8,727 nucleotides of DNA from JAEXNA01 sp050486105. GTDB lineage: Bacteria > Vulcanimicrobiota > Xenobia > Xenobiales > JADMJV01. A model generated the notes under the pieces. That model was not told the origin of the DNA and ran no database searches. It was given only the letters and a program-made list of their open reading frames with translations. The stretch lies in contig JBJHCR010000277.1 of the NCBI GenBank assembly GCA_050486105.1, positions 1 to 8,727 on the forward strand. Reading direction: 5' to 3'. The position numbers and the translations under genes are program-made. Below are positions 1 through 6,413 of the stretch, in pieces (within the stretch, counting starts at the first letter, position 1; every line of letters begins with the position of its first letter).

Positions 1-354
1 CATAGGTGTGGCGTCGGGGTTCAACTGGAGGTCGGGGTTGATGTTGGGCGGGATTTCTCCGGTACCAGGGTTGCCGGGTGAACTTTGAATACCGCCGTCA
101 TAATAAGGGAGAGGCATCGGAGTGGCATCAGGATTCAGGCTCGGTGGGGTGGAGCTTTGGGACCCGTTAGTGATCGATACGGTATCCACGGGATCTTGCG
201 ACGACGAAATGTTGTTGAGGTCTTCGGAGCTGACCTTCGGCAGAGGCATAGGCTTGAAGTTCCCTGGGGGTAACAGGTTACTACCGGCGGGTAAGGTGCC
301 TGAACCTACGTGTCCAGGGCTGTTATATGATGAGTGTGTTGGTTTTATGTTCAT
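1..354 (-). CDS. Pro/Ser/Asn-rich repeat protein, partial (3' end beyond window)
   Basis: An open minus-strand frame begins with ATG at 354-352 and stays open for 118 codons to the window edge, so the C-terminus is missing. An AGGAG site lies at 368-372, 13 nt from the start, which is longer than usual; no other in-frame start fits better. The protein begins MNIKPTHSSY, has no signal peptide or membrane segment, and is rich in Pro, Ser, Asn and Gly, so it is probably disordered. The octapeptide LNPDATPM occurs at residues 73-80 and again at 111-118, a period of 38 residues, and PMPLP occurs at 35-39 and 79-83. A short motif, DTVSITNGS, lies at 57-65. It follows the minor-pilin operon on the same strand after 213 bp containing two hairpins, so it is probably a separate unit. 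I recognise no family. Synonymous differences between the repeat copies support real coding. Confidence 0.7.
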   Translation of the reverse strand, partial: MNIKPTHSSYNSPGHVGSGTLPAGSNLLPPGNFKPMPLPKVSSEDLNNISSSQDPVDTVSITNGSQSSTPPSLNPDATPMPLPYYDGGIQSSPGNPGTGEIPPNINPDLQLNPDATPM

Positions 355-413
355 AGTGATTTACGGACTCCTTTGTCTCTTCTTCTAGCGCATTTCTCTG
401 TGTTCGCCGCTAT

Positions 414-436
414 GACCAAAGAGTAACTCTTTGGTC
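414..436 (-). other. 10-bp perfect hairpin in the leader of the Pro-rich gene
   Basis: GACCAAAGAG (414-423) and CTCTTTGGTC (427-436) form a perfect 10-bp inverted repeat around a 3-nt loop. It lies about 40 nt upstream of the SD of the Pro-rich gene. No T-run follows on either strand, so it is not a classical terminator. It could be a 5'-leader structure, an operator or the end of an upstream transcript. Confidence 0.5.
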
Positions 437-537
437 GAACGCTGAGAAGAACAAAACCTCGCACTTTGTTACCGGAGTATTACGACAATGTGAAAACTAC
501 GAAAGGCTCCTCAATTCCGCTTTTTGTGACACCTGGA

Positions 538-566
538 TGGAATGAGAAGGCTACCCTCTCATTCCA
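538..566 (-). terminator. Stem-loop directly after the minor-pilin operon
   Basis: TGGAATGAGA (538-547) pairs perfectly with TCTCATTCCA (557-566), and two further G-C pairs form inside after one mismatch. The element starts one base past the TAG stop at 568-570 of the last pilin gene. No U-tract follows on the minus strand, so it is either a U-tract-less terminator or an mRNA 3'-end stabiliser. Confidence 0.5.
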
Positions 567-567
567 G

Positions 568-1206
568 CTAGTTCCGCAGACTGACCTTGGTCTGCAGGAT
601 GAGTTCTTCCGTTTCGGTGGAGTTTCGCATCCGCTCTGCAACGATGGTCAATTGGAAAAGGGAACCATAGTCTCCGCTGTTCTCAAGGTCTAAACGCAAA
701 ATTCGGCCCGAGTGGGTAAGATATCGGTCCCCGGTTTGAGGGCCGCCGGCAAGATAGCCGGCCAAGGTCGTTCCGAAGACCTCTTGGAAGGTGGGAGCTC
801 GCTCTCTGGTCGGGGAGAGAGGGACTTCGCGTCGTCGCAGTCGGTCTTCACCGTCGACGTATACGATGATGTAACGCTGCCATTCCGGCCTTCCTAGATC
901 ACTGAGCTGAAGCTGATTGTCCTCGTCTGAGGCTGATAGATATGCAAGGGCATTGTCCGCCCGTGCTAAGCCGAAGGGATGACTCACCTCTAGGCCTCGC
1001 TCGAGATATCGGGCGACCACTTGAAGTTCTCGCAACAGCGATGTTCGTAAATCCACCTTACGCCAAACCTGGCTGGCGGTGTAGTAGCATTGAGAGATCG
1101 CTGCAAACAGAAGAAGTAGGACACCTGAGGCGACCAGCACTTCTGCGATCGACAGACCCCGAACTTCTCGACGAGCGCCAAGCCTAAAGGGGAGCATCAG
1201 CTGCAT
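568..1206 (-). CDS. Prepilin-type minor pilin, PilW/GspJ-like
   Basis: This is a 212-aa minor pilin. The chosen ATG at 1206-1204 has GGAGAAGG at 1213-1220, 6 nt upstream; an upstream in-frame ATG at 1248 would add 14 residues but has no such site. A short basic leader (ARREVRG) precedes the prepilin-peptidase site G17|L18, followed by LSIAEVLVASGVLLLLF. Glu22 at mature +5 and the hydrophobic helix are diagnostic of type IV pilin or pseudopilin subunits cut and N-methylated by PilD. Residues 45-212 form a soluble, beta-rich domain. Length and place as third gene fit PilW/GspJ, which sits below the tip; the subfamily call is inferred from order and size, since only the N-terminus is recognisable. 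The first 23 nt overlap the end of the upstream pilin gene, implying translational coupling. Confidence 0.85.
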   Translation of the reverse strand: MQLMLPFRLGARREVRGLSIAEVLVASGVLLLLFAAISQCYYTASQVWRKVDLRTSLLRELQVVARYLERGLEVSHPFGLARADNALAYLSASDEDNQLQLSDLGRPEWQRYIIVYVDGEDRLRRREVPLSPTRERAPTFQEVFGTTLAGYLAGGPQTGDRYLTHSGRILRLDLENSGDYGSLFQLTIVAERMRNSTETEELILQTKVSLRN

Positions 1207-1627
1207 GAAATGCCTTCTCCAGCTGAATTCGCCCCTCTGGCCAGGCAACGGTCACCAAGACTGTGGCAAAGCGAGGGGGGCGATGCCTGACCTCCACCCG
1301 AGTCACAAAATCTCTTCCCATCCTGGTGGCTACAGGATAAGGGGCCGGAGGAAATCCGTCTAAAACTGGATCGGGATTGGCCCCATTGAAGGACGAGTTG
1401 CTAGGCGGGAGAGCTGCATATCCCCCTTCATCTCGAACCGTCTCTAGAATTTCACGGGCGATAGTGGAAGCAGCGGTGTGGACTTCTGAGCGTTCCATGA
1501 GTTGGAGGCCACCGATGAACACGCCAATCAACAGAAGCAGGACCATCGTGAGGAGTCCGGCGGCAGCCATAACTTCGGCCAAGGTTAGCCCAGGACAAAA
1601 GCGCCGTCTCCGATTCAGCGGAGCCAA
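1184..1627 (-). CDS. Prepilin-type minor pilin, PilV/GspI-like
   Basis: This is a 147-aa minor pilin. It starts with TTG at 1627-1625; a GGAG site at 1635-1638, 7 nt upstream, supports that start. The leader MAPLNRRRRFCPG is short and strongly basic, and the cleavage site G13|L14 is followed by LTLAEVMAAAGLLTMVLLLL with Glu18 at mature +5, the hallmark of class III signal peptides processed by a PilD-type peptidase in the inner membrane. The remainder (about residues 45-147) is a small globular domain. Size and position between the X-like and J-like genes match PilV or GspI. The start lies 13 nt inside the end of the upstream gene and the end lies 23 nt inside the next, so the three proteins are probably made in coordinated amounts. 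The TTG start may lower its translation relative to the neighbours; that is an inference. Confidence 0.85.
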   Translation of the reverse strand: MAPLNRRRRFCPGLTLAEVMAAAGLLTMVLLLLIGVFIGGLQLMERSEVHTAASTIAREILETVRDEGGYAALPPSNSSFNGANPDPVLDGFPPAPYPVATRMGRDFVTRVEVRHRPPRFATVLVTVAWPEGRIQLEKAFHAADAPL

Positions 1628-3543
1628 TAGGACACTCCAACCGGCGGAGAGGCGAACCGCAATCCTGGCTCCAGTCTCTCGACGTGAAGAATTCTGGTTC
1701 CTCGCCCGAGGTAGACGTCACCGGGATAGAGGGTGACGCTGTTGTCTCCGGTCGCCCCGTAGTTGGGATTCCAAGGGGTATTCGGCTCCTTCGGATCTCG
1801 GACCGCTGATAAGGACCCAATGATGGTGACTTCGTTTGAGGCGTATATGGCTCCGCGGGTATAGACACTGCCCTGAAAGTAGCTGGTACCGAGGCTGTCG
1901 TAGCTGTACAGATCTAGCCAGTGGGTGTGCTTGAGCACAGCCTGATGAAGGGCGTTATGCTGCAGGCCATCGTAGGCATTAAAATTTCCTTGTCCCATGG
2001 TTTCACCGTGCAAGACGGCGGCCGTAAGAAAGAACTCCAATTGCAAGCCGGTTTCCTGAGTTTGTCCGCTGTCTAGAAAATCGGTGACTTGTTCCGCATT
2101 TCCGCCCGAGCGATGTATCCCTAAGGCCCCCCCGACAGGGTCGTCGCCTCCGAATAGCCCCGGTTCACGGAGCTCTGCAAATTTGTTGAACATGAAGTCT
2201 CGAGTTCGTCCCGGTGGCTCCTCCTCGATCACCTCCAGCATCTTCCAGAGGAGATCGTTCTCGGTGATCCCAGGTGGCCGAAAATCGTCATTGAGGGGGA
2301 AGGAGAGATTGGCTATGGCGATTCCCGCATCGCTGCCCCAGTAGCTTAGAGATGCTGCCAAAGTACCTGCGGGTGGGGTACCGGCAGGCACTCTTAAGGC
2401 CGAGTCGTCACCCTCAGAGTAAGCGTTGAGATAGTCTTGCAACACCTGAAAGTTCTGTTTGGTCTGTTCCCATTCCAGACCTCTTCCTCGGGACGGGGCC
2501 ACCACGTCCATCCAGGCAGTGCCGTTGAAGCCTTGCAAATGAACATTGCCTTGGCTATAGAGGACGATGCCTTCCTCATTTGCGATCACTTGCGAGTCTC
2601 CCCAGAGTCTGGTGTCGCCGGCCACGTAGACCCCCCCAGCACCTCGGATCGAGCCGAGAACAGTTAAGTCCCCATTGATGTAGAGGTTCGCATTATTGAG
2701 AACCAAGTCTCCCGTAACCGTCTTGTCTCCGCTTTCGTAGTATTCTCCATTCAGTGGCGCTATAGGGGACGAAGGAACAGAAGCTGACACCCCACTCTTG
2801 GAGTCGATGGCTCGTTTGATGTTGACGTTCTTCACCGAGACCGGGGCTTGATCGGTGAGTGCCTGATCCGCGATTCCAACCAGGTTTGAACTGATCGCTC
2901 CATCGCTCGGGCTGGCTGAACGTATGGTGCCACGGACCTGGTCTTCGGCCGAAGCGGAGCCCATCCAGTTCACGGGGCGAACCCCATTTCCCCAGGGCGC
3001 TTCTCGATCATAGTTGGAGACCACGTCAGCTTCAGCCATGCCTAGTTCCTCTGAAGACACCCGGCCGGCGATGTTGACTCCACCGGCGAGAACGATCTTT
3101 CCGGTGGCGACCATAGCCATGTGAACAAAATCTTCGGCCTTTCTTCCGAGGACGCATTCGATCACTTCGGTGCGCCCCATGGCGTGGCCTTCGACCCTAA
3201 TGTAGGCTGTCTGGGGGGCAACCGGACCGTAGGGCCCCACAGCTGGAGTGGCGTTATTGAGGTTGTTCACCGAAGGACCGAAGCGGACGGTAAACGACCC
3301 GGTGCCGAACTGGGTTGGCTCATTGTCGAAGCCAATCTCCCAATCGGAGTCCTCCTCTAGTTTCGCCTGCACGGCAGCTAAGCCGGATTCAGCGGCGTAG
3401 AGGGCGGAGGCTTTGCGATGATAGTCTTGGCTGAAGATGTTCGCGCCATGAGTGCTGGTCAGCGTGGCTGTCAGCATCATCAGGATCACCACAGTGAAAC
3501 CCAGAGTCATGATGAGAGCTATCCCTCGTGAACGGCACCTCAT
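1615..3543 (-). CDS. Very large PilX/GspK-like minor pilin with beta-rich cargo domain
   Basis: This 642-aa protein starts with ATG at 3543-3541 behind GAAAGGAG (3553-3560, 9 nt spacing). The N-terminus has a short basic leader, a prepilin-peptidase site G7|I8 and the helix IALIMTLGFTVVILMMLTATL, followed by the segment RKASALYAAESGLAAVQAKL (43-62), typical of PilX N-terminal domains. Mature +5 is Met, not Glu, as in GspK-type tip subunits that initiate the pilus and do not need the Glu5 contact. Residues about 138-165, 263-340 and 553-625 contain Gly-spaced short hydrophobic strands (for example TVTGDLVLNNANLYINGDLT), suggesting a beta-helix or bactofilin-like fold. Typical PilX is near 200 aa and GspK near 320, so this is unusually long. 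It is first in the operon with the V- and W-like pilins. Role inferred: pilus-tip initiator carrying an exposed adhesive domain. Only the N-terminal assignment is firm. Confidence 0.85.
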   Translation of the reverse strand: MRCRSRGIALIMTLGFTVVILMMLTATLTSTHGANIFSQDYHRKASALYAAESGLAAVQAKLEEDSDWEIGFDNEPTQFGTGSFTVRFGPSVNNLNNATPAVGPYGPVAPQTAYIRVEGHAMGRTEVIECVLGRKAEDFVHMAMVATGKIVLAGGVNIAGRVSSEELGMAEADVVSNYDREAPWGNGVRPVNWMGSASAEDQVRGTIRSASPSDGAISSNLVGIADQALTDQAPVSVKNVNIKRAIDSKSGVSASVPSSPIAPLNGEYYESGDKTVTGDLVLNNANLYINGDLTVLGSIRGAGGVYVAGDTRLWGDSQVIANEEGIVLYSQGNVHLQGFNGTAWMDVVAPSRGRGLEWEQTKQNFQVLQDYLNAYSEGDDSALRVPAGTPPAGTLAASLSYWGSDAGIAIANLSFPLNDDFRPPGITENDLLWKMLEVIEEEPPGRTRDFMFNKFAELREPGLFGGDDPVGGALGIHRSGGNAEQVTDFLDSGQTQETGLQLEFFLTAAVLHGETMGQGNFNAYDGLQHNALHQAVLKHTHWLDLYSYDSLGTSYFQGSVYTRGAIYASNEVTIIGSLSAVRDPKEPNTPWNPNYGATGDNSVTLYPGDVYLGRGTRILHVERLEPGLRFASPPVGVSYWLR

Positions 3544-3569
3544 TTGTCGGGGCTCCTTTCTTGTTTACA

Positions 3570-3847
3570 GTTGGATAGGTCTGGAGATTCAATCCACCTC
3601 TCCCTATTTTAGGGCAATTTCTGAGAGACATCTACTAGAAAACCTGGACAGTCCTTCAGTTCGAATCCGGCGACTTGGGACTTGCCCTGGAGTACCGCAG
3701 TCTGATTGACCTCCTAGCCTTGAATAGTTGCAGACCGTGGGGCCTTGACCTGGTAGGGGTACGGACTGACTAGAGGTCCGACCGGGAAACCTCCCAACTG
3801 CTGGTCGACCGGTTGGACCACTGAGTTCAAGATCAGGTACGCCTAAA
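3570..3847 (-). other. Gene-free stretch upstream of the pilin operon, structured leader candidate
   Basis: Between the terminator of the Cys-rich gene and the SD of the PilX-like gene I find no supported gene. Several inverted repeats lie here: CCGACCGG (3779-3786) with CCGGTTGG (3809-3816, one G-U pair), CGGAC (3762-3766) with GTCCG (3776-3780), and CCCTA/TAGGG (3602-3614). It should hold the operon promoter and may form a structured 5' leader. I could match it to no known riboswitch, and I see no convincing sigma-70 or sigma-54 promoter. Confidence 0.3.
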
Positions 3848-3869
3848 AGGAATCCAAGACTGGATTCCT
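3845..3869 (-). terminator. Intrinsic terminator of the Cys-rich small gene
   Basis: AGGAATCCA (3848-3856) and TGGATTCCT (3861-3869) form a perfect 9-bp stem with a 4-nt loop. Read on the minus strand, the stem ends in TTTT (3848-3845). It lies about 50 nt past the stop codon of the gene ending at 3921 and separates it from the pilin operon. Confidence 0.65.
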
Positions 3870-3920
3870 CGTTGGCGGTCAAGAGGCTGAGTTGTCGGGC
3901 TAGACAATCTGGAGAATTCT

Positions 3921-4163
3921 CTAGAACCCTAAACCTTCGGTCCTGTTACTACAGCCGCATCCACAGCCGCAAGCCCCACCGTGGCCACAGCCACTTCCAC
4001 AGTTGCAGCCTTCTCCATGACCTTCGTTTTGTTGATTCATAAAGGCTGCTAAGAGCTGTTCTAAAGGGTTCACGCCCTCTAGGGGGGCGGCACCGGGAAA
4101 GCCACCGCCGTTGAGAAAATTTAGGGGGCTTAGGCCAGCGTTCAAAGGGTTTAGGGTGTTCAT
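3921..4163 (-). CDS. Small protein with PLN/PLE motifs and a Cys/Gly/His-rich tail
   Basis: This is an 80-aa protein. The ATG at 4163-4161 has AGGAG at 4173-4177, 9 nt upstream, and an intrinsic terminator follows, so it looks like a complete single-gene unit. The first 45 residues carry four similar tetrapeptides (NPLN 5-8, SPLN 12-15, APLE 26-29, NPLE 32-35) and end in the helix EQLLAAFMNQQ. The tail is Gly-rich with seven cysteines (53, 55, 59, 65, 67, 69, 71) and two histidines (49, 61), mostly in CxC pairs, ending SNRTEGLGF. There is no signal peptide or membrane segment. I recognise no family. The tail composition suggests metal binding or a heavily disulfide- or thioether-modified peptide, both inferences; no modification enzyme is adjacent. 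Low complexity makes homology searches unreliable. Confidence 0.75.
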   Translation of the reverse strand: MNTLNPLNAGLSPLNFLNGGGFPGAAPLEGVNPLEQLLAAFMNQQNEGHGEGCNCGSGCGHGGACGCGCGCSNRTEGLGF

Positions 4164-4178
4164 ATTTTTTTGCTCCTA

Positions 4179-4478
4179 GAGTGTACTTCGTTGTCTAGAA
4201 GTAGTCTCTCGGATTTCTGTGGGTCCAGGAAGGAACTGCTCCAGGAGATGTTGCGATGATGTTAACTCCTGGTCAAAAAGTTTGCCGGTAGCACCCTTTG
4301 GTGGTCTTCCGGCCAGCCTCCTAGCAGAATTCATTACCCTGGGCCGAAGAGAGGTCGGGATTCAGCAGGGCCTGATAGACGGTTTCCGATGTCCATTATT
4401 CAGTAAGCTTGAAGTTTGCCGAGACCTGGTTCTGAGCAATCTTGATCGTTCAGCAAGACCTCAGAGTGGGTGGAGAGT
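4179..4478 (-). other. Gene-poor spacer between hydrolase and Cys-rich gene
   Basis: About 300 bp hold the hydrolase 3' stem-loop (4432-4464), a 7-bp inverted repeat CCAGGAG (4241-4247) / CTCCTGG (4266-4272), and presumably the promoter of the Cys-rich gene, for which I see no good -35/-10 pair. A 52-codon minus-strand ORF (4334-4176) ends inside the SD of the Cys-rich gene but has only a poor SD of its own, so I do not call it a gene. Confidence 0.3.
4432..4464 (-). terminator. Stem-loop after the hydrolase gene
   Basis: CTGAG (4432-4436) pairs with CTCAG (4460-4464), and ATCTTG (4439-4444) pairs with CAAGAC (4454-4459, one G-U pair) on the minus-strand RNA, with a 2-nt bulge and a 9-nt loop. 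It begins 15 nt after the stop codon of the hydrolase. No U-tract follows. Confidence 0.4.
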
Positions 4479-5723
4479 TTACCTGGAGCCCGAAGGAGGG
4501 TGTCCTCCGCCCTCCAAGACCCTGTCCATCCAGTCAAAGAAGCGTTGGGTCACCAGGGCTGGGGCGCCCTCGGCCCCATGGTCTGCTCCACCTTCCTCGG
4601 CGGTGAAGGCGATGAGGGAGCGGGGCACGGTCAACTCTTCATACAGCAAACGGGCCTCTTCGCTATTGCCCGGCTGGGTGCCCACGGCCACAGGACAGCG
4701 GATGGAAGCGGCTCGTCCGCGCAGAGAGAAGCGATCCAGTTCCTGGAGATATTGAGAGACCCGGGTCACTCCGTGGGTTGCCATGCGGCTGGCGAAGAAA
4801 AAGCGCTGAGCGGGGTCTTCGGCCATCGCTGCCTCCATCACCTGATCCAACTGGTCCCAATTCCTATCCTCCCACAGCTGCACCAGCGAGGCAGGAAAGC
4901 GGACTCGGGCCGTCGCCCCCAGGTCGTACAGAGCCGTATCGACAGCAAGCGCGGCGAGACGAGGCTCCGCAGAGGCCGCTCGAGGGCCCAGGTACCCCCC
5001 GAAACTGGGAGCTCGCAAGGCTACGCGAGCTGCATCCACGCCCTCCAGGCCCAGGACGTAATCCATCACCGGGCGCACGGCTTCCTCGTAGTCGGCTCGA
5101 AAATGGAGCTGGTGGCGCACCAGGGCGTGCCCCTGCCCGGGACCGTCCCAAGCCAGCACGTGGTAGCCCCGGCGCAGGGCGTCCCCCACTCCGAAGAAAT
5201 ACAACTCCTCGACCGTGGCGTCGTAGCCTCCCATCATGAGCAGGGTGCGACCGTCGCCTCCCGGACAGGGGAACCAATAGCCCGGCAGAGAGGTGTTCTC
5301 GTAGGGGATCTCCAGGGGCTCGAACTCAACTTTCAACAGCTCCAGGGCTCGGCGGAAACAAGCTCGACTGTCATCCAGGGCCTGGAGAATGCGAGGATCC
5401 TCGAGCCGATCGCGCAAAAAGAAGACGGACTGACGATGGTACTCTGTTGCTCGGAGGAAGGCCTCCCCGGCACTCACAGCATGCATGCCTTGCAGACTCT
5501 CTTCCCCTCGACCCGATACCAGGACAGCCGTGGCGTTCCACTCTCGGTACCAACTTTCAAAGTTTCCCGGCTCAATGCGAAAAGCGGTGGCGAGCGCTTC
5601 TCCCAGGTCGCTTCCCCCCATTCTTCCGTGAGCGAGAGTGCGCAGCAGTTGGCTGTCAAAGGTGGGATCCTCAAAGTGAATGGTGCCGGCGAGCGGCCGG
5701 GCGACGTTGGGGTTAGTGGACAT
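4479..5723 (-). CDS. FrsA/pseudooxynicotine-hydrolase-like alpha/beta hydrolase
   Basis: This 414-aa protein is best started at ATG 5723-5721, with TGAGGA at 5735-5740 (11 nt spacing). A GTG at 5741 would add six residues but overlaps that SD and lacks its own. Residues 1-130 are the helical N-terminal domain seen in this family (FESWYREWNATA at 55-66). The alpha/beta-hydrolase core follows: oxyanion-region GGYDATVEEL (165-174), WDGPGQG (192-198), nucleophile elbow APSFGGYLGPRAA with Ser240, and the C-terminal EEGGADHG with His382. The acid normally near 350 (an Asp in an E-x-D context) is not visible; the segment reads VGTQPGNSEEA. Related enzymes cleave C-C or ester bonds, but the substrate here is unknown. 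The gene is richer in G+C (68-72% in sampled lines) than its neighbours. It appears to be monocistronic. Fold confidence is high, activity uncertain. Confidence 0.88.
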   Translation of the reverse strand: MSTNPNVARPLAGTIHFEDPTFDSQLLRTLAHGRMGGSDLGEALATAFRIEPGNFESWYREWNATAVLVSGRGEESLQGMHAVSAGEAFLRATEYHRQSVFFLRDRLEDPRILQALDDSRACFRRALELLKVEFEPLEIPYENTSLPGYWFPCPGGDGRTLLMMGGYDATVEELYFFGVGDALRRGYHVLAWDGPGQGHALVRHQLHFRADYEEAVRPVMDYVLGLEGVDAARVALRAPSFGGYLGPRAASAEPRLAALAVDTALYDLGATARVRFPASLVQLWEDRNWDQLDQVMEAAMAEDPAQRFFFASRMATHGVTRVSQYLQELDRFSLRGRAASIRCPVAVGTQPGNSEEARLLYEELTVPRSLIAFTAEEGGADHGAEGAPALVTQRFFDWMDRVLEGGGHPPSGSR

Positions 5724-5845
5724 CGGCGTTGTTTTCCTCACAAACGGGCTAGACTTTTTATGCCGTTTTCCACATCCTCCCGCACTCCCTCTACAAGACC
5801 ACCGACCTTTAGCGGGAACCGAGAAACTCGGCCCAAGAGTATCCG

Positions 5846-5903
5846 GAAGCCCCGCTCCCTTTGATATTGCCCGGGCGGAGAGAGTGGCGCCCGACGGGGC
5901 TTC
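5846..5903 (-). terminator. Nested GC-rich inverted repeat abutting the stop of the beta-repeat gene
   Basis: GAAGCCCCG (5846-5854) and CGGGGCTTC (5895-5903) form a perfect 9-bp repeat, with CGGGC (5872-5876) / GCCCG (5889-5893) nested inside. The outer arm touches the TGA stop at 5906-5904 of the upstream gene. No U-tract follows. It probably ends or protects the transcript and lies 123 bp before the hydrolase start. Confidence 0.5.
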
Positions 5904-6413
5904 TCACTCGTCGCAGGAACTTATCCCCGCAACGCTCCGAAGCACCGATGGACCCAAGAACGACAGAGCCGGGTAGATGGCCTCCATAGCCTGAGGGACG
6001 CTTCCGGTCATGGTGAGCCTTACCCGCTCCTGCGAAGCCCCGTCAGTGTTCAGCCAACCCGTCACGAAGCTGCCATTGGTGTGGTCTCGGCGCCACAGAT
6101 GGATGCCGGTCGGGCCCAATCGGCCGAAGAGCTCCTGCTCCTTCTCGTTCTCCAGGTTGGCGGTGAGATGAAAGCTGTCAGGACCAACCGATCCGCTGGT
6201 GCGGCTGCCGTCAGCGGTCTGCTTAACGGATAGGCTGAGGTCTTGCCAGCCCTCGGCTGTCTTGATCGTCCCGTCAATATCGCCCTTCTCGTTGTTGACG
6301 TTGACAGAGTAGTTGCCAACCCATCCGCGAACATTCGTCATCCCTTCGTTTGAACGGACAGAAAGGTTGACACTTTTGTGGCCGATCCACCCTCTAGCTT
6401 CTCCTGCGGTCAT
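5904..6413 (-). CDS. Beta-repeat protein of unknown function
   Basis: This 169-aa protein starts at ATG 6413-6411 behind AGGAGGA (6421-6427, 7 nt spacing), the best ribosome binding site in the window. I recognise no family. It has about six degenerate units of 17-24 residues, each opening with Gly, a variable residue and Ile/Val/Leu, then a second hydrophobic strand: GWIGHKSVNLSV (8-19), GWVGNYSVNVNN (30-41), GTIKTAEGWQDLSLSV (48-63), GSVGPDSFHLTA (74-85), GRLGPTGIHLWR (97-108) and GWLNTDGASQERVRLTM (119-135). This predicts stacked beta-hairpins, as in a beta-barrel or MORN-like sheet. The C-terminus from 140 is more hydrophobic and perhaps helical, with a single Cys167. There is no signal peptide. 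The gene is flanked by hairpins and appears monocistronic. Function is unknown; a structural or binding role is only an inference. Confidence 0.8.
   Translation of the reverse strand: MTAGEARGWIGHKSVNLSVRSNEGMTNVRGWVGNYSVNVNNEKGDIDGTIKTAEGWQDLSLSVKQTADGSRTSGSVGPDSFHLTANLENEKEQELFGRLGPTGIHLWRRDHTNGSFVTGWLNTDGASQERVRLTMTGSVPQAMEAIYPALSFLGPSVLRSVAGISSCDE

Noticed and set aside
1..388. Plus-strand frames at the left edge
   Set aside because: They are antisense to the Pro-rich gene, whose repeat copies differ only synonymously in the minus frame.
3564..3592. TTGAAT-17-TGTAAA promoter match ahead of the PilX-like gene
   Set aside because: Transcription would begin inside the SD (3553-3560), so it cannot drive normal translation of the gene.
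3659..3667. GTTCGAATC, a tRNA T-loop signature
   Set aside because: The flanks cannot form a T-stem and no cloverleaf fits around it.
3604..3882. 92-codon minus-strand frame upstream of the pilin operon
   Set aside because: TTG start with no SD, low-complexity residue mix, and its 5' end overlaps the intrinsic terminator of the Cys-rich gene.
4176..4334. 52-codon minus-strand frame (MNSARRLAGR...) ending in the SD of the Cys-rich gene
   Set aside because: Its only SD-like bases (AGGG) are 2 nt from the ATG, and I recognise nothing in it. It is possible but not supported.
4470..5864. 464-codon open frame on the plus strand
   Set aside because: It is antisense to the hydrolase, whose family motifs are clear, and it has no ribosome binding site or recognisable domain. 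It is a shadow of a high-GC gene.
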